Of a stretch of 64,000 nucleotides of DNA, positions 46,978 to 58,479 are shown one piece after another; within the stretch, counting starts at the first letter, position 1; each line of letters begins with the position of its first letter. Position numbers and translations under genes: made by a program. Source of the DNA: Bradyrhizobium forestalis (GTDB lineage: Bacteria > Pseudomonadota > Alphaproteobacteria > Rhizobiales > Xanthobacteraceae); the NCBI RefSeq assembly GCF_002795245.1, contig NZ_PGVG01000010.1, forward strand, positions 124,001 through 188,000, given 5' to 3'. The notes under the pieces were generated by a model. The model did no database searches. It was not told where the DNA came from and saw only the letters and a program-made list of their open reading frames with translations.

Positions 46978-47939
46978 TGGCGCAGGCGCCAATCCAGTTT
47001 GACCGCGCCTCGGGGGCCCTTGAAGGGGCCAACCTGTGGGAGCGGACGGCTGCCTTGGCGCTGGTGACGGGATCGAAGATCTCCTCGCACTTCTCGCACA
47101 TGGGCTACATCGCCTGCGCGAACCTGCTGCGGAAGACGCTGCCGGAGCGCAACATTGCGATCAGGCTCAATCCCGACGCCGTGTTCGAATTCCCCTATGG
47201 GGACGGCTATTGGAGCAAGCTGCTCAACCGTTCCTACAATTACGAGGACGAGCTCGAGCTGCTGTTCGCCGACTCCATCGACGTCGACTACACGCTGCTC
47301 GATTGCGGTGCCAATTACGGCTACTGGTCGGTGCTGGTGTCGAGCAAGCCGTTCGGTTCGCACAAGGCGATCGCGATCGAGCCGTCGGGCCAGAACTACC
47401 CGAAGCTCGCCAACAACGCCCGCGTCAACGGCAACCGCTTCGAGACCATGAAATGCGCCATCGGCGCGGCCCGCGGCACCGCGCGGCTGTCGGGCACCAA
47501 GCATGAGGCCTTCAGCATCGCCGGCGATCCGTCGGCGGGTGGCGAAGAGGTGCCGGTCATTGCGCTCGACAATCTGATCGATGACGGCAAGGTCGCGGCC
47601 ACCGGCAAGTACCTGATCAAGCTCGACGTCGAGGGCGTCGAGATCGAGGCGATCAAGGGCGGCGTCCGGCTGCTGCAGGCCGACAGCGTTATCATGTGCG
47701 AGGAGCACGGCAGCGACCGCTCGCATGCGGTGTCGCGCTTCATCCTCGAACAGACCCCGCTGAAGCTGATCGTGTTCGATCCGCGCAGCAACCGGATGGA
47801 GACCGTGACCGAGCTGTCGATCCTCGACCGCATCAAGGTCTCGACCCACGTCGGCTACAACGTTTTCGGCACCGCAAGCGTGTTCTGGCAGGACAGGATT
47901 GAAGCCCTTAACGCCAAGTCCGCGCGCCGCATGCAGTGA
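46977..47939 (+). CDS. FkbM family methyltransferase embedded in the nuo operon
   Basis: A 320-residue SAM-dependent methyltransferase. FkbM hallmarks are LLDCGANYGYWSVL near residue 105 and KLDVEGVEIEAIKGG near 220. FkbM enzymes usually methylate O atoms of sugars or small molecules. The N-terminal 100 residues (ALVTGSKISSHFSHMG) precede the SAM domain and are not a recognised domain. The start overlaps the nuoD stop by one base, and nuoE follows 12 bp later, so the gene is made as part of the complex I operon. A link to complex I assembly or modification is inference. Confidence 0.88.
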   Translation: MAQAPIQFDRASGALEGANLWERTAALALVTGSKISSHFSHMGYIACANLLRKTLPERNIAIRLNPDAVFEFPYGDGYWSKLLNRSYNYEDELELLFADSIDVDYTLLDCGANYGYWSVLVSSKPFGSHKAIAIEPSGQNYPKLANNARVNGNRFETMKCAIGAARGTARLSGTKHEAFSIAGDPSAGGEEVPVIALDNLIDDGKVAATGKYLIKLDVEGVEIEAIKGGVRLLQADSVIMCEEHGSDRSHAVSRFILEQTPLKLIVFDPRSNRMETVTELSILDRIKVSTHVGYNVFGTASVFWQDRIEALNAKSARRMQ

Positions 47940-47951
47940 GAGATTGAAGAG

Positions 47952-48563
47952 ATGTCCGTTCGCCGATTAGCACCGAAGGAAGTCCAGCCCGCGAGCTTTG
48001 CGTTCACGGAGGAGAACCTCGCATTCGCCAGGCAGCAGATCGCGAAATATCCGGCCGGGCGTCAGGCCTCAGCCGTCATCGCGATCCTCTGGCGTGCGCA
48101 GGAGCAGCACGACGGCTGGGTGTCGGAAGCCGCGATCCGCGTCATCGCCGACATGCTCGACATGCCCTATATCCGCGTGCTGGAAGTTGCGACCTTCTAC
48201 ACGATGTTCCAGCTCGCCCCCGTCGGCAAGAAGGCCCATGTCCAGGTCTGCGGCACCACGCCGTGCCGCCTGCGCGGCGCCGAGGATCTGATCCACGTCT
48301 GCGAGCACCGCATCCATCACGAGCCCTTCCATCTGTCCAAGGACGGCAATTTCAGCTGGGAAGAGGTGGAGTGCCTGGGCGCTTGCGTGAACGCGCCGAT
48401 GGTGCTGATCGGCAAGGACACCTATGAGGACCTGACCAAGGAGAGCTTCGGCAAGGTGCTCGACGGCTTCGCTTCGGGCAATCCGCCCAAGCCCGGCCCA
48501 CAGAATGGCCGCCAGTTCTCGGCGCCGATCACCGGACCGACCACGCTGAAGGAGAGCACCTGA
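47952..48563 (+). CDS. nuoE: NADH-quinone oxidoreductase subunit E
   Basis: Carries the off-path [2Fe-2S] cluster N1a beside the NADH site. The 203-residue protein has the ligand pairs [11 protein letters not shown] and [11 protein letters not shown] Pro/Gly-rich tail ([17 protein letters not shown]) follows the fold. GAAGAG precedes the ATG. The stop overlaps the next small gene. Confidence 0.97.
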   Translation: MSVRRLAPKEVQPASFAFTEENLAFARQQIAKYPAGRQASAVIAILWRAQEQHDGWVSEAAIRVIADMLDMPYIRVLEVATFYTMFQLAPVGKKAHVQVCGTTPCRLRGAEDLIHVCEHRIHHEPFHLSKDGNFSWEEVECLGACVNAPMVLIGKDTYEDLTKESFGKVLDGFASGNPPKPGPQNGRQFSAPITGPTTLKEST

Positions 48564-48769
48564 TGCGTGATCTCTCGCAGCCTTCCGTGCAGGGGATCGG
48601 TGCCATGAAGAAGTGGGGCTTCATCGCGTTGCATGCCGCCGTCGCGGCCGCTTTCATCTTCCTGCTGCAGCGTTTCAGCCTGAACGCGTCGCTGGAATCC
48701 AGTCTGCTCTGGGCGCTGACCTTCGCCGTCTGCGCCGCCGGACTTGCCTACAAGCAGTCCAATCGTTGA
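48563..48769 (+). CDS. Small two-helix membrane protein between nuoE and nuoF
   Basis: A 68-residue protein with two predicted helices (WGFIALHAAVAAAFIFLL and LESSLLWALTFAVCAAGLA). Its ATG shares a base with the nuoE stop, and nuoF begins 15 bp after it. A second in-frame ATG (48605) would give a 54-residue form with both helices. I know no family for it. Position suggests a complex I accessory or assembly role, but nothing in the sequence proves this. Confidence 0.7.
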   Translation: MRDLSQPSVQGIGAMKKWGFIALHAAVAAAFIFLLQRFSLNASLESSLLWALTFAVCAAGLAYKQSNR

Positions 48770-48784
48770 TCGGAAAGCACTGAT

Positions 48785-50110
<1,326 letters not shown>

Positions 50111-50115
50111 GAGAC

Positions 50116-52191
50116 ATGACCAAGCTCATCATCGACGGCAAAGAGATCGATGTCCCCGCCGAATACACGCTGCTTCAGGCGTGCGAGGCGGCCGGCGCCG
50201 AGATTCCGCGCTTCTGCTATCACGAGCGGCTGTCGATCGCCGGCAATTGCCGGATGTGCCTCGTCGAGGTGAAGGGCGGCCCGAAGCCGGTCGCGAGCTG
50301 CGCCTGGGGTGTGCGCGACTGCCGTCCGGGCCCCAAGGGCGAGCCGCCGGAGATCTCCACGCGTTCGCCGATGGTGAAGAAGGCGCGCGAAGGCGTGATG
50401 GAGTTCCTTCTGATCAACCATCCGCTGGACTGCCCGATCTGCGACCAGGGCGGCGAGTGCGACCTGCAGGATCAGGCGATGGGCTATGGTGTCGACACCA
50501 GCCGCTTCGCCGAGAACAAGCGCGCGGTCGAGGACAAATATCTCGGCGCGCTGGTCAAGACCTCGATGAACCGCTGCATCCAATGCACGCGCTGCGTCCG
50601 CTTCTCGGCGGAAGTCGCCGGCGCACCCGAGATGGGCGCGACCGGTCGCGGCGAGGACATGGAGATCACGACCTATCTCGAGCATGCGCTGACGTCGGAA
50701 CTGCAGGGCAATCTCGTCGACATCTGCCCGGTCGGCGCGCTGACCTCGAAGCCCTATGCCTTCGCCGCGCGCCCGTGGGAGCTCGGCAAGACCCAGTCGA
50801 TCGACGTCATGGACGGCCTGGGATCGGCGATCCGCGTCGACACCCGCGGCCGTGAGGTGATGCGGATCCTGCCGCGCATCAACGAAGCCGTGAACGAGGA
50901 ATGGATCTCCGACAAGACCCGTCACATCGTCGACGGCTTGCGCACCCAGCGCCTCGACCGGCCCTATATCCGCGAAGCCGGCAAGCTGCGCGCGGCAAGC
51001 TGGACCGAGGCCTTCGCCGCGATCGCCGCCAAGGCGGCCCGCACCGACGGCAAGCGCATCGGCGCGATCGCCGGCGACCTCGCAGGCGTCGAGGAGATGT
51101 TTGCGCTGAAGGACCTCTTGGCCAAATATGGCTCGACCAATCTGGCGGTGCAGGGCGGCGACGCCTTCGATCCCGCGCTCGGCCGCGGCTCCTACATCTT
51201 CAATCCGACGCTTGCAGGTGTCGAGCAGGCCGATGCGCTGCTCATCATCGGCGCCAATCCGCGAAAAGAGGCGGCCGTGTTCAACGCCCGCATCCGCAAG
51301 CGCTGGCGTGCCGGCGGCTTCAAGGTCGGCGTGATCGGCGCCAAGGCCGACCTGACCTATGATTACGACCATCTTGGCGCAGGCACCGGGACGCTCAGTG
51401 AGCTCGCGGCCGGCAAGCACTCCTTCATGGATGTGCTTAAGAACGCCAAGCATCCGATCATCCTGGTCGGCGCCGGTGCGGCCGCCCGTCACGACGGCGC
51501 CGCCATCCTGGCCGCTAGCGCCAAGCTCGCGCTCGATGTCGGCGCGGTCAAGGACGGCTGGAACGGCTTTGGCGTGCTGCACGAGACTGCCTCGCGCGTC
51601 GGTGCGCTCGATATCGGCTTCTCCGCGACCGGGGGTGGGCTGAACGTCGCGCAGATGACGACCTTCGGCACGCTGGACTTGCTGTTCCTGCTCGGGGCCG
51701 ACGAGATCAAGGCGCCGGATGGCACCTTCGTCGTCTATATCGGCACCCATGGCGATCGCGGCGCGCACCGTGCCGACGTGATCCTGCCGGCCGCCGCTTA
51801 CACCGAGAAGTCCGCGATCTACGTCAACACCGAAGGCCGGGTGCAGATGACCGGCCGCGCCGCGTTCCCGCCGGGCGAAGCCCGCGAGGACTGGGCGATC
51901 ATCCGCGCGCTGTCGGAAGCGCTCGGCAAGAAGCTCGGCTACGACTCGCTTTCGGCGCTGCGCCAGGCGATCTTCAAGGCCGTGCCGCATCTGATCCGTC
52001 TCGGCCAGATCGAGGCCGGCTCCGCCGACCAGATCAAGAAGCTTGCAGGGAAGGGCGGTTCGCCGGAAAAGGCGCCGTTCAAGCCCCTGGTCGAGGACTT
52101 CTACCTGACCAACCCAATCGCGCGTGCGTCCGCCGTGATGGCGGAATGTTCGCGCCTCGCCTCCGGGCATATGCTGACCGCAGCGGAGTGA
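50116..52191 (+). CDS. nuoG: NADH-quinone oxidoreductase subunit G
   Basis: The 691-residue electron-wire subunit. The N-terminal 2Fe-2S domain ([15 protein letters not shown]) is followed by the His-Cys3 N5 site ([18 protein letters not shown]) and N4 ligands ([10 protein letters not shown] and DICPVGALT). A molybdopterin-oxidoreductase-like C-terminal domain without cofactor follows. The ATG at 50116 is the family start. The extra N7 site is not evident, as is usual in alphaproteobacteria. Confidence 0.97.
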   Translation: MTKLIIDGKEIDVPAEYTLLQACEAAGAEIPRFCYHERLSIAGNCRMCLVEVKGGPKPVASCAWGVRDCRPGPKGEPPEISTRSPMVKKAREGVMEFLLINHPLDCPICDQGGECDLQDQAMGYGVDTSRFAENKRAVEDKYLGALVKTSMNRCIQCTRCVRFSAEVAGAPEMGATGRGEDMEITTYLEHALTSELQGNLVDICPVGALTSKPYAFAARPWELGKTQSIDVMDGLGSAIRVDTRGREVMRILPRINEAVNEEWISDKTRHIVDGLRTQRLDRPYIREAGKLRAASWTEAFAAIAAKAARTDGKRIGAIAGDLAGVEEMFALKDLLAKYGSTNLAVQGGDAFDPALGRGSYIFNPTLAGVEQADALLIIGANPRKEAAVFNARIRKRWRAGGFKVGVIGAKADLTYDYDHLGAGTGTLSELAAGKHSFMDVLKNAKHPIILVGAGAAARHDGAAILAASAKLALDVGAVKDGWNGFGVLHETASRVGALDIGFSATGGGLNVAQMTTFGTLDLLFLLGADEIKAPDGTFVVYIGTHGDRGAHRADVILPAAAYTEKSAIYVNTEGRVQMTGRAAFPPGEAREDWAIIRALSEALGKKLGYDSLSALRQAIFKAVPHLIRLGQIEAGSADQIKKLAGKGGSPEKAPFKPLVEDFYLTNPIARASAVMAECSRLASGHMLTAAE

Positions 52192-52201
52192 GCGTGATCT
52201 G

Positions 52202-53269
52202 ATGGAATTCTTCGAAAGCGCATTCTGGACCGGCTTCCTCTGGCCGCTGATCATCATGGTCGCGCAGAGCGTCTTGGTGCTCGTCGTCCTCCTGGTCGCG
52301 ATCGCCTATATCCTGCTCGCCGACCGCAAGATCTGGGCGGCGGTGCAGATCCGCCGCGGCCCGAACGTGGTCGGGCCCTGGGGCTTGCTGCAGTCCTTCG
52401 CTGACCTCCTGAAGTTCGTGCTGAAGGAGCCGATCATTCCGGCGGGCGCCAACAAGGGCGTGTTCCTGCTGGCGCCGCTGGTGTCGTGCGTGCTCGCGCT
52501 CGCGGCCTGGGCGGTGATCCCGACCAATCTCGGCTGGGTGATCTCCGACATCAATGTCGGCGTCCTCTTCATCTTCGCGATCTCGTCGCTCTCGATCTAC
52601 GGCATCATCATGGCCGGCTGGTCGTCGAACTCGAAGTACCCGTTCCTGGCCGCGCTGCGCTCGGCGGCGCAGATGGTGTCCTACGAGGTCTCGATCGGCT
52701 TCGTCATCATCACGGTGCTGCTCTGCGCCGGCACGCTGAACCTCACGGCCGTGGTCGAGGCCCAGCATGCGCGCGGTCTTGCCAGCCTGATCGGGCTGCC
52801 GCAGCTCACCATTCTGAACTGGTACGTCTGGCCGCTGTTCCCGATGTTCGTGGTGTTCTACGTCTCGGCGCTGGCGGAAACCAACCGTCCGCCGTTCGAT
52901 CTCGTGGAGGCCGAATCCGAGCTCGTGGCCGGCTTCATGGTCGAATACGGCTCGACGCCGTACCTCTTGTTCATGCTCGGCGAGTATGTCGCGATCGTCA
53001 CGATGTGCGCGTTGGCGACCATCCTGTTCCTCGGAGGCTGGCTGCCGCCGGTCGATCTGCCGCCCTTCAACTGGGTGCCGGGGATCATCTGGTTCTCGCT
53101 GAAGCTGTTCTTCATGTTCTTCCTGTTCGCGATGGCGAAGGCGATCGTGCCGCGCTACCGCTACGACCAACTGATGCGCCTCGGCTGGAAGGTGTTCCTG
53201 CCGCTGTCGCTGGTGATGGTGGTCGTGGTGGCCGGCGTGCTGCATTTCGCCGGCATCGCGCCGAAGTGA
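52202..53269 (+). CDS. nuoH: NADH-quinone oxidoreductase subunit H
   Basis: A 355-residue eight-helix membrane subunit that helps form the quinone tunnel. [16 protein letters not shown] and [19 protein letters not shown] (the acidic loop coupling quinone reduction to proton transfer) are intact. It starts 10 bp after nuoG. Confidence 0.98.
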   Translation: MEFFESAFWTGFLWPLIIMVAQSVLVLVVLLVAIAYILLADRKIWAAVQIRRGPNVVGPWGLLQSFADLLKFVLKEPIIPAGANKGVFLLAPLVSCVLALAAWAVIPTNLGWVISDINVGVLFIFAISSLSIYGIIMAGWSSNSKYPFLAALRSAAQMVSYEVSIGFVIITVLLCAGTLNLTAVVEAQHARGLASLIGLPQLTILNWYVWPLFPMFVVFYVSALAETNRPPFDLVEAESELVAGFMVEYGSTPYLLFMLGEYVAIVTMCALATILFLGGWLPPVDLPPFNWVPGIIWFSLKLFFMFFLFAMAKAIVPRYRYDQLMRLGWKVFLPLSLVMVVVVAGVLHFAGIAPK

Positions 53270-53277
53270 GGGCCGTC

Positions 53278-53772
53278 ATGGGTATCAACGTCAACGCCAC
53301 TGCACGCTCGCTTCTGCTGTCGGAATTCGTCTCGGCGTTCTTCCTCGCCATGCGCTATTTCTTCCAGCCGAAGCCGACCATCAACTATCCGTTCGAGAAG
53401 AACCCGATCTCGCCGCGGTTCCGCGGCGAGCACGCGCTGCGCCGCTATCCGAACGGCGAAGAGCGCTGCATCGCCTGCAAGCTGTGCGAGGCGGTCTGCC
53501 CGGCGCAGGCCATCACCATCGAGGCCGGCCCGCGCCGCAATGACGGCACCCGCCGCACCGTGCGCTACGACATCGACATGGTGAAGTGCATCTATTGCGG
53601 CCTCTGCCAGGAGGCCTGTCCGGTCGACGCCATCGTCGAAGGCCCGAACTTCGAGTTCGCGACCGAGACCCGCGAGGAGCTCTATTATGACAAGGCCAAG
53701 CTGCTCGCCAACGGCGATCGCTGGGAACGCGAGATCGCGAAAGCGATCGAGCTCGACGCGCCGTACCGGTGA
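53278..53772 (+). CDS. nuoI: NADH-quinone oxidoreductase subunit I
   Basis: Carries the two 4Fe-4S clusters N6a and N6b in [12 protein letters not shown] and [12 protein letters not shown]. The protein is 164 residues with an amphipathic N-terminal helix for membrane contact. The ATG at 53278 lies 8 bp after nuoH. It is followed by the palindromic insert that separates it from nuoJ. Confidence 0.98.
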   Translation: MGINVNATARSLLLSEFVSAFFLAMRYFFQPKPTINYPFEKNPISPRFRGEHALRRYPNGEERCIACKLCEAVCPAQAITIEAGPRRNDGTRRTVRYDIDMVKCIYCGLCQEACPVDAIVEGPNFEFATETREELYYDKAKLLANGDRWEREIAKAIELDAPYR

Positions 53773-53781
53773 GGTGAGGGC

Positions 53782-53910
53782 ATGATCCTTCCCGTCATCC
53801 TCTCGTCATTCCGGGGCGCGCGAAGCGCGAACCCGGAATCTCGCGCCATCATCTCCAGATTCCGGGTTCGCGCTGGCGCGCGCCCCGGAATGACGGGAGT
53901 TTCTCGATGA
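53782..53910 (+). CDS. 42-codon leader frame created by the insert, overlapping nuoJ
   Basis: Starts with ATG at 53782, behind GAGGTGAGGG, and runs open through the whole palindromic element. It ends at a TGA (53908-53910) that overlaps the nuoJ start as ATGA. The first four codons (Met-Ile-Leu-Pro) copy the start of nuoJ. The peptide is basic and Arg-rich in its middle and is unlikely to have a function of its own. Its likely role is to carry ribosomes to nuoJ. Translation is inferred. Confidence 0.5.
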   Translation: MILPVILSSFRGARSANPESRAIISRFRVRAGARPGMTGVSR

Positions 53911-53919
53911 TCCTTCCCG
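53782..53919. repeat. Palindromic element inserted before nuoJ with 13-bp direct repeats
   Basis: An inverted-repeat body (about 53803-53896, ends CGTCATTCCGGGGCGCG and CGCGCCCCGGAATGACG, inner AACCCGGAATCT/AGATTCCGGGTT) is flanked by exact copies of ATGATCCTTCCCG at 53782-53794 and 53907-53919. The right copy is the real start of nuoJ. The pattern is that of an insertion with target duplication. Confidence 0.8.
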
Positions 53920-54545
53920 CGCTGTTCTTCTATCTCTTCGCCGGCGTCTGCGTCGCCGCGGCCGTGATGGTGATTGTCTCGCGCAATCCCGTGCACTCCG
54001 TGCTGTATTTGATCCTGGCCTTCGTCAACGCCTCCGGCCTGTTCGTGCTGATGGGCGCCGAGTTCCTCGGCATGATGCTGATCGTCGTCTATGTCGGCGC
54101 GGTCGCGGTGCTGTTCCTGTTCGTGATCATGATGCTCGACGTCGACTTCCTCGAGCTGCGCGAGGGCTTCATCGAGTATCTGCCGGTCGGCCTCGTGATC
54201 GGCGGCATCTTCCTGTTCGAGCTGCTGCTCACGGTCGGCTTCTGGGTCATCAACCCCGGCGTCTCCAAGACGATCACGGCGGCGATCCCCACGAATGTCT
54301 CGAACACCGAGGCGCTCGGTCTCGTGCTCTATACGAAGTACATCCACTACTTCCAGCTTGCGGGCATGGTGCTGCTGGTTGCGATGATCGGTGCGATCGT
54401 GCTGACGCTGCGGCATAAGGCGAAGGTCAAGCGGCAGGACATCAACGTTCAGAACGCACGCACGCCCGACATGGCGATGGCGATGCGCAAGGTCGTGTCG
54501 GGGCAGGGGCTCTCGGACGCCGATGCTGCGGAGTGGGTGAAATGA
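53907..54545 (+). CDS. nuoJ: NADH-quinone oxidoreductase subunit J
   Basis: A five-helix membrane subunit of 212 residues next to the quinone site. [19 protein letters not shown] and [20 protein letters not shown] (the pi-bulge helix) are conserved. GGGAG at 53895-53899, supplied by the end of the palindromic insert, lies seven bases before the ATG. The 3' end overlaps nuoK as ATGA. Confidence 0.97.
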   Translation: MILPALFFYLFAGVCVAAAVMVIVSRNPVHSVLYLILAFVNASGLFVLMGAEFLGMMLIVVYVGAVAVLFLFVIMMLDVDFLELREGFIEYLPVGLVIGGIFLFELLLTVGFWVINPGVSKTITAAIPTNVSNTEALGLVLYTKYIHYFQLAGMVLLVAMIGAIVLTLRHKAKVKRQDINVQNARTPDMAMAMRKVVSGQGLSDADAAEWVK

Positions 54546-54850
54546 CGATCGGGCTCGGACATTATCTGGCGGTCGGCGCGATCCTGTTCACGCTCGGGAT
54601 CCTCGGCATCTTCCTGAACCGCAAGAACATCATCGTCATCCTGATGTCGATCGAGCTGATCCTGCTCTCGGTCAACATCAACCTCGTGGCGTTCTCGACC
54701 TTCCTCGGCGACATCGTCGGCCAGGTCTTCGCGCTGCTGGTGCTGACGGTTGCGGCTGCGGAAGCCGCGATCGGTCTCGCCATCCTGGTGGTCTATTTCC
54801 GCAACCGCGGCTCGATCGCGGTTGAGGACGTCAATCTGATGAAGGGTTAA
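54542..54850 (+). CDS. nuoK: NADH-quinone oxidoreductase subunit K
   Basis: A three-helix, 102-residue antiporter-related subunit with the two functional Glu residues in [14 protein letters not shown] and [11 protein letters not shown]. The ATG at 54542 overlaps the nuoJ stop; a start three codons earlier is less likely. Confidence 0.97.
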   Translation: MTIGLGHYLAVGAILFTLGILGIFLNRKNIIVILMSIELILLSVNINLVAFSTFLGDIVGQVFALLVLTVAAAEAAIGLAILVVYFRNRGSIAVEDVNLMKG

Positions 54851-54857
54851 CCCGGCT

Positions 54858-56951
54858 ATGGTTCAGGCAATCGTCTTTCTGCCTCTGCTGGGCGCAATTC
54901 TCGCCGGCCTGATCTCGCTGGTCGGCGCGCATGGGCGCAACCCCTCAGGCGACACCGTCGAGCATCACGACGAAGCGCACGGTAATGGTGCGAATAACGG
55001 TCATGTCTCCGCTGCCTCCATCAAGGAGGAGGGGAGCGTCATTCACGAGACCCATGACGAGCCGGGCCATCACGACCACGAGCCGGCGGCGGCTGGCTCG
55101 CGCGGCGCCGAGCTGATCACCACGGGGTTCTTGTTCGTCTCGGCGGCGCTGTCCTGGATGACGCTGGTCGATGTCGGCTTCATGCACCATGACGCCCGCA
55201 TCCAGCTGCTGCCTTTCATCTTCTCCGGCGATCTCCAGGTCTGGTGGACGCTGCGCGTCGACACGCTCACCGCCGTGATGCTGGTGGTGGTGACGACCGT
55301 GTCCTCGCTCGTGCACCTCTATTCCATCGGCTACATGGACGAGGACCCGAACCGGCCGCGCTTCTTCGGCTATCTCTCGCTGTTCACCTTCGCCATGCTG
55401 ATGCTGGTGACGGCTGACAACCTCGTGCAGCTGTTCTTCGGCTGGGAAGGCGTGGGTCTCGCCAGCTATCTGCTGATCGGCTTCTGGTACCAGAGGCCCT
55501 CGGCGAACGCGGCCGCGATCAAGGCCTTCGTGGTCAACCGCGTCGGCGATTTCGGCTTCGCGCTCGGCATCTTCGCGATCTTCATGCTGGTCGGCTCGAC
55601 CGATTTCGAGACCATCTTCCATGCCGCCCCTGGCCTTACCGGCAAGACCATCAACTTCCTCGGCTGGCACGCCGACGCGCTGACCCTGACCTGTCTCCTC
55701 CTGTTCATGGGCGCGATGGGCAAGTCGGCGCAATTCCTGCTGCACACCTGGTTGCCGGACGCGATGGAAGGCCCGACCCCGGTCTCGGCGCTGATCCATG
55801 CCGCGACCATGGTCACCGCCGGCGTCTTCATGGTGGCGCGGCTGTCGCCGCTGTTCGAGCTCGCTCCGACCGCGCAGGCTGTCGTGATGTTCTTCGGCGC
55901 CACCACGGCGTTCTTCGCCGCGACCATCGGCCTGGTCCAGAACGACATCAAGCGCATCGTCGCCTACTCGACCTGTTCGCAGCTCGGCTACATGTTCGTG
56001 GCGATGGGAGCAGGGGCCTATTCGGTCGGCATGTTCCACCTGTTCACGCACGCCTTCTTCAAGGCGCTGCTGTTCTTAGGCTCCGGCTCGGTGATCTACG
56101 CGATGCACCACGAGCAGGACATCCGCAACATGGGGGGCCTCTGGAAGAAGATCCCCTACACCTATGCGGTGATGGTGGTCGGCACGCTGGCGCTGACGGG
56201 CTTCCCGCTCACCGCCGGCTATTTCTCCAAGGACGCGATCATCGAGTCCGCCTACGCCGCGCACAATCCGTTCGCGATGTACGGCTTCCTGATGACGGTC
56301 GTCGCCGCCGGCCTGACCTCGTTCTACTCCTGGCGCCTGATCTTCAAGACCTTCCACGGCGAGCCGCATGACGAGCATCACTACGAGGCCGCGCATGAGG
56401 CTCCGATCTGGATGCTGATCCCGATCGGCGCCCTCGCGGTCGGCTCGATCCTGGCCGGTTTCCCGTTCAAGGAGCTGTTCGCCGGTCACGGCATCGAGGA
56501 GTTCTTCCGCGAGTCCGTGAAGATGAACCCGCACATCATCGAGGAGATGCACCACATCCCCGCGACCATTGCTTTCCTGCCGACGGTGATGATGGTGGTG
56601 GGCTTCCTGGTCTCGTACCTGTTCTATATCCAGCGGCCTTACATCCCGGTCCAACTCGCCAAAGAGCAGCCGATGCTGTACCAGTTCCTGCTCAACAAAT
56701 GGTATTTCGACGAGCTCTACGACATCATCTTCGTCCGTCCGGCGAAGTGGATCGGCTATCAGCTCTGGAAGAAGGGTGATGGCTTTATCATCGACGGCCT
56801 CGGCCCCGACGGCGTCTCCGCCCGCGTGCTGGACGTCACCCGCAATGTCGTGAAGATCCAGACCGGCTATCTCTATCACTACGCATTTGCCATGCTGATC
56901 GGCGCGGCCGGCCTGATCACCTGGTTCATGTTCGGCTTTGGAGGCCAGTAA
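54858..56951 (+). CDS. nuoL: NADH-quinone oxidoreductase subunit L, with His-rich insertion
   Basis: The distal proton-pumping antiporter-like subunit, 697 residues, with the long lateral C-terminal helix. [46 protein letters not shown] and GYFSKDAI mark the channel. Between the first and second helices (about residues 25-78) there is an insertion with nine His and many acidic residues ([11 protein letters not shown] and [13 protein letters not shown]) that the E. coli protein lacks. It may bind metal. Confidence 0.97.
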   Translation: MVQAIVFLPLLGAILAGLISLVGAHGRNPSGDTVEHHDEAHGNGANNGHVSAASIKEEGSVIHETHDEPGHHDHEPAAAGSRGAELITTGFLFVSAALSWMTLVDVGFMHHDARIQLLPFIFSGDLQVWWTLRVDTLTAVMLVVVTTVSSLVHLYSIGYMDEDPNRPRFFGYLSLFTFAMLMLVTADNLVQLFFGWEGVGLASYLLIGFWYQRPSANAAAIKAFVVNRVGDFGFALGIFAIFMLVGSTDFETIFHAAPGLTGKTINFLGWHADALTLTCLLLFMGAMGKSAQFLLHTWLPDAMEGPTPVSALIHAATMVTAGVFMVARLSPLFELAPTAQAVVMFFGATTAFFAATIGLVQNDIKRIVAYSTCSQLGYMFVAMGAGAYSVGMFHLFTHAFFKALLFLGSGSVIYAMHHEQDIRNMGGLWKKIPYTYAVMVVGTLALTGFPLTAGYFSKDAIIESAYAAHNPFAMYGFLMTVVAAGLTSFYSWRLIFKTFHGEPHDEHHYEAAHEAPIWMLIPIGALAVGSILAGFPFKELFAGHGIEEFFRESVKMNPHIIEEMHHIPATIAFLPTVMMVVGFLVSYLFYIQRPYIPVQLAKEQPMLYQFLLNKWYFDELYDIIFVRPAKWIGYQLWKKGDGFIIDGLGPDGVSARVLDVTRNVVKIQTGYLYHYAFAMLIGAAGLITWFMFGFGGQ

Positions 56952-58457
56952 ATGACAACCTGGCCCATTCTTTCGGTCACGACGTTCCTGCCGGTGGTCG
57001 GCGCGCTGATCGTCTATCTCAGCCGCGGCGATGACGAGGCGGCGAGGCGCAATTCGCGCTGGATCGCGCTCTGGACCACGCTGATCACCTTCGCGGTGTC
57101 GGTGATCCTGGTCATGCGCTTCGATCCCGCAAACCCCGACTTCCAATTCGTCGAGAAGGCGAACTGGCTCGCCACCGGCATCACCTATCATATGGGCGTC
57201 GACGGCATTTCGCTGCCCTTCGTGATCCTGACCACCGCCCTGATGCCGTTTTGCATCATCGCGAGCTGGAAGGTCACGAGCCGGGTCCGCGAATACATGA
57301 TGGCCTTCCTGATCCTGGAAACGCTGATGGTCGGCACCTTCTCCGCGCTCGACCTCGTGCTGTTCTACCTGTTCTTCGAGGGCGGCCTGATCCCGATGTT
57401 CCTGATCATCGGTGTCTGGGGCGGCCCGCGCCGGGTCTACGCGTCCTTCAAGTTCTTCCTCTACACGCTGCTCGGCTCGGTCTTGATGCTGCTCGCCATC
57501 ATGGCGCTGTACTGGAACGGCAACACCACCGACATCCCGACCCTGATGCACACCGCCGTGCCGCGGTCGCTTCAGACCTGGGCCTGGCTCGCCTTCTTCG
57601 CCTCCTTCGCGGTGAAGATGCCGATGTGGCCGGTGCACACTTGGCTCCCCGACGCGCATGTCGAGGCGCCGACCGCGGGCTCCGTGGTCCTCGCCGCGAT
57701 CCTGCTGAAGATGGGCGGCTACGGCTTCCTGCGCTTCTCGCTGCCGATGTTCCCGCTGGCCTCGCACGACTTCGCGCCGCTGATCTTCACGCTCTCGGCC
57801 ATCGCCATCATCTACACCTCGCTGGTGGCCCTGATGCAGGAGGACATGAAGAAGCTGATCGCGTACTCGTCGGTCGCGCATATGGGCTTCGTCACCATGG
57901 GCATCTTCGCCGGCACCATGCAGGGCGTCGCCGGCGGCGTGTTCCAGATGATCTCGCACGGCATCGTCTCCGGCGCGCTGTTCCTTTGCGTCGGCATCGT
58001 CTACGACCGCCTGCACACCCGCGAGATCGCGGCCTATGGCGGCCTCGTCAACCGGATGCCGCTCTACGCGATGACCTTCATGGTCTTCACCATGGCCAAT
58101 GTCGGTCTGCCCGGCACGAGCGGCTTCGTCGGCGAGTTCATGACGCTGCTCGGCACCTTCAAGGTCTCGATCCCGACCGCGTTCTTCGCCAGCTTCGGCG
58201 TGATCCTGTCGGCTGCTTACGCGCTGTGGCTCTACCGCAAGGTCGTGTTCGGGGCGCTGGTCAAGCCGTCGCTGATGAGCATGAAGGATCTCACCTTGCG
58301 CGAATGCGTGATATTGTTCCCGATGATCGCGCTGACGATCCTGTTCGGCGTCTATCCGAAGCCGGTGCTCGACATGTCGGCCGCCTCGGTCCAGCAACTC
58401 GTCAACAATTACAACACCGCTGTGACGGCCGTGAAGGCCGCCGCACTGCTCCAGTGA
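56952..58457 (+). CDS. nuoM: NADH-quinone oxidoreductase subunit M
   Basis: A 501-residue antiporter-like proton-pumping subunit. The key Glu is in [20 protein letters not shown], followed by [17 protein letters not shown] and [17 protein letters not shown]. It begins directly after the nuoL stop. Confidence 0.98.
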   Translation: MTTWPILSVTTFLPVVGALIVYLSRGDDEAARRNSRWIALWTTLITFAVSVILVMRFDPANPDFQFVEKANWLATGITYHMGVDGISLPFVILTTALMPFCIIASWKVTSRVREYMMAFLILETLMVGTFSALDLVLFYLFFEGGLIPMFLIIGVWGGPRRVYASFKFFLYTLLGSVLMLLAIMALYWNGNTTDIPTLMHTAVPRSLQTWAWLAFFASFAVKMPMWPVHTWLPDAHVEAPTAGSVVLAAILLKMGGYGFLRFSLPMFPLASHDFAPLIFTLSAIAIIYTSLVALMQEDMKKLIAYSSVAHMGFVTMGIFAGTMQGVAGGVFQMISHGIVSGALFLCVGIVYDRLHTREIAAYGGLVNRMPLYAMTFMVFTMANVGLPGTSGFVGEFMTLLGTFKVSIPTAFFASFGVILSAAYALWLYRKVVFGALVKPSLMSMKDLTLRECVILFPMIALTILFGVYPKPVLDMSAASVQQLVNNYNTAVTAVKAAALLQ

Positions 58458-58479
58458 TCGGGCAGGTCAGGATATCGCC

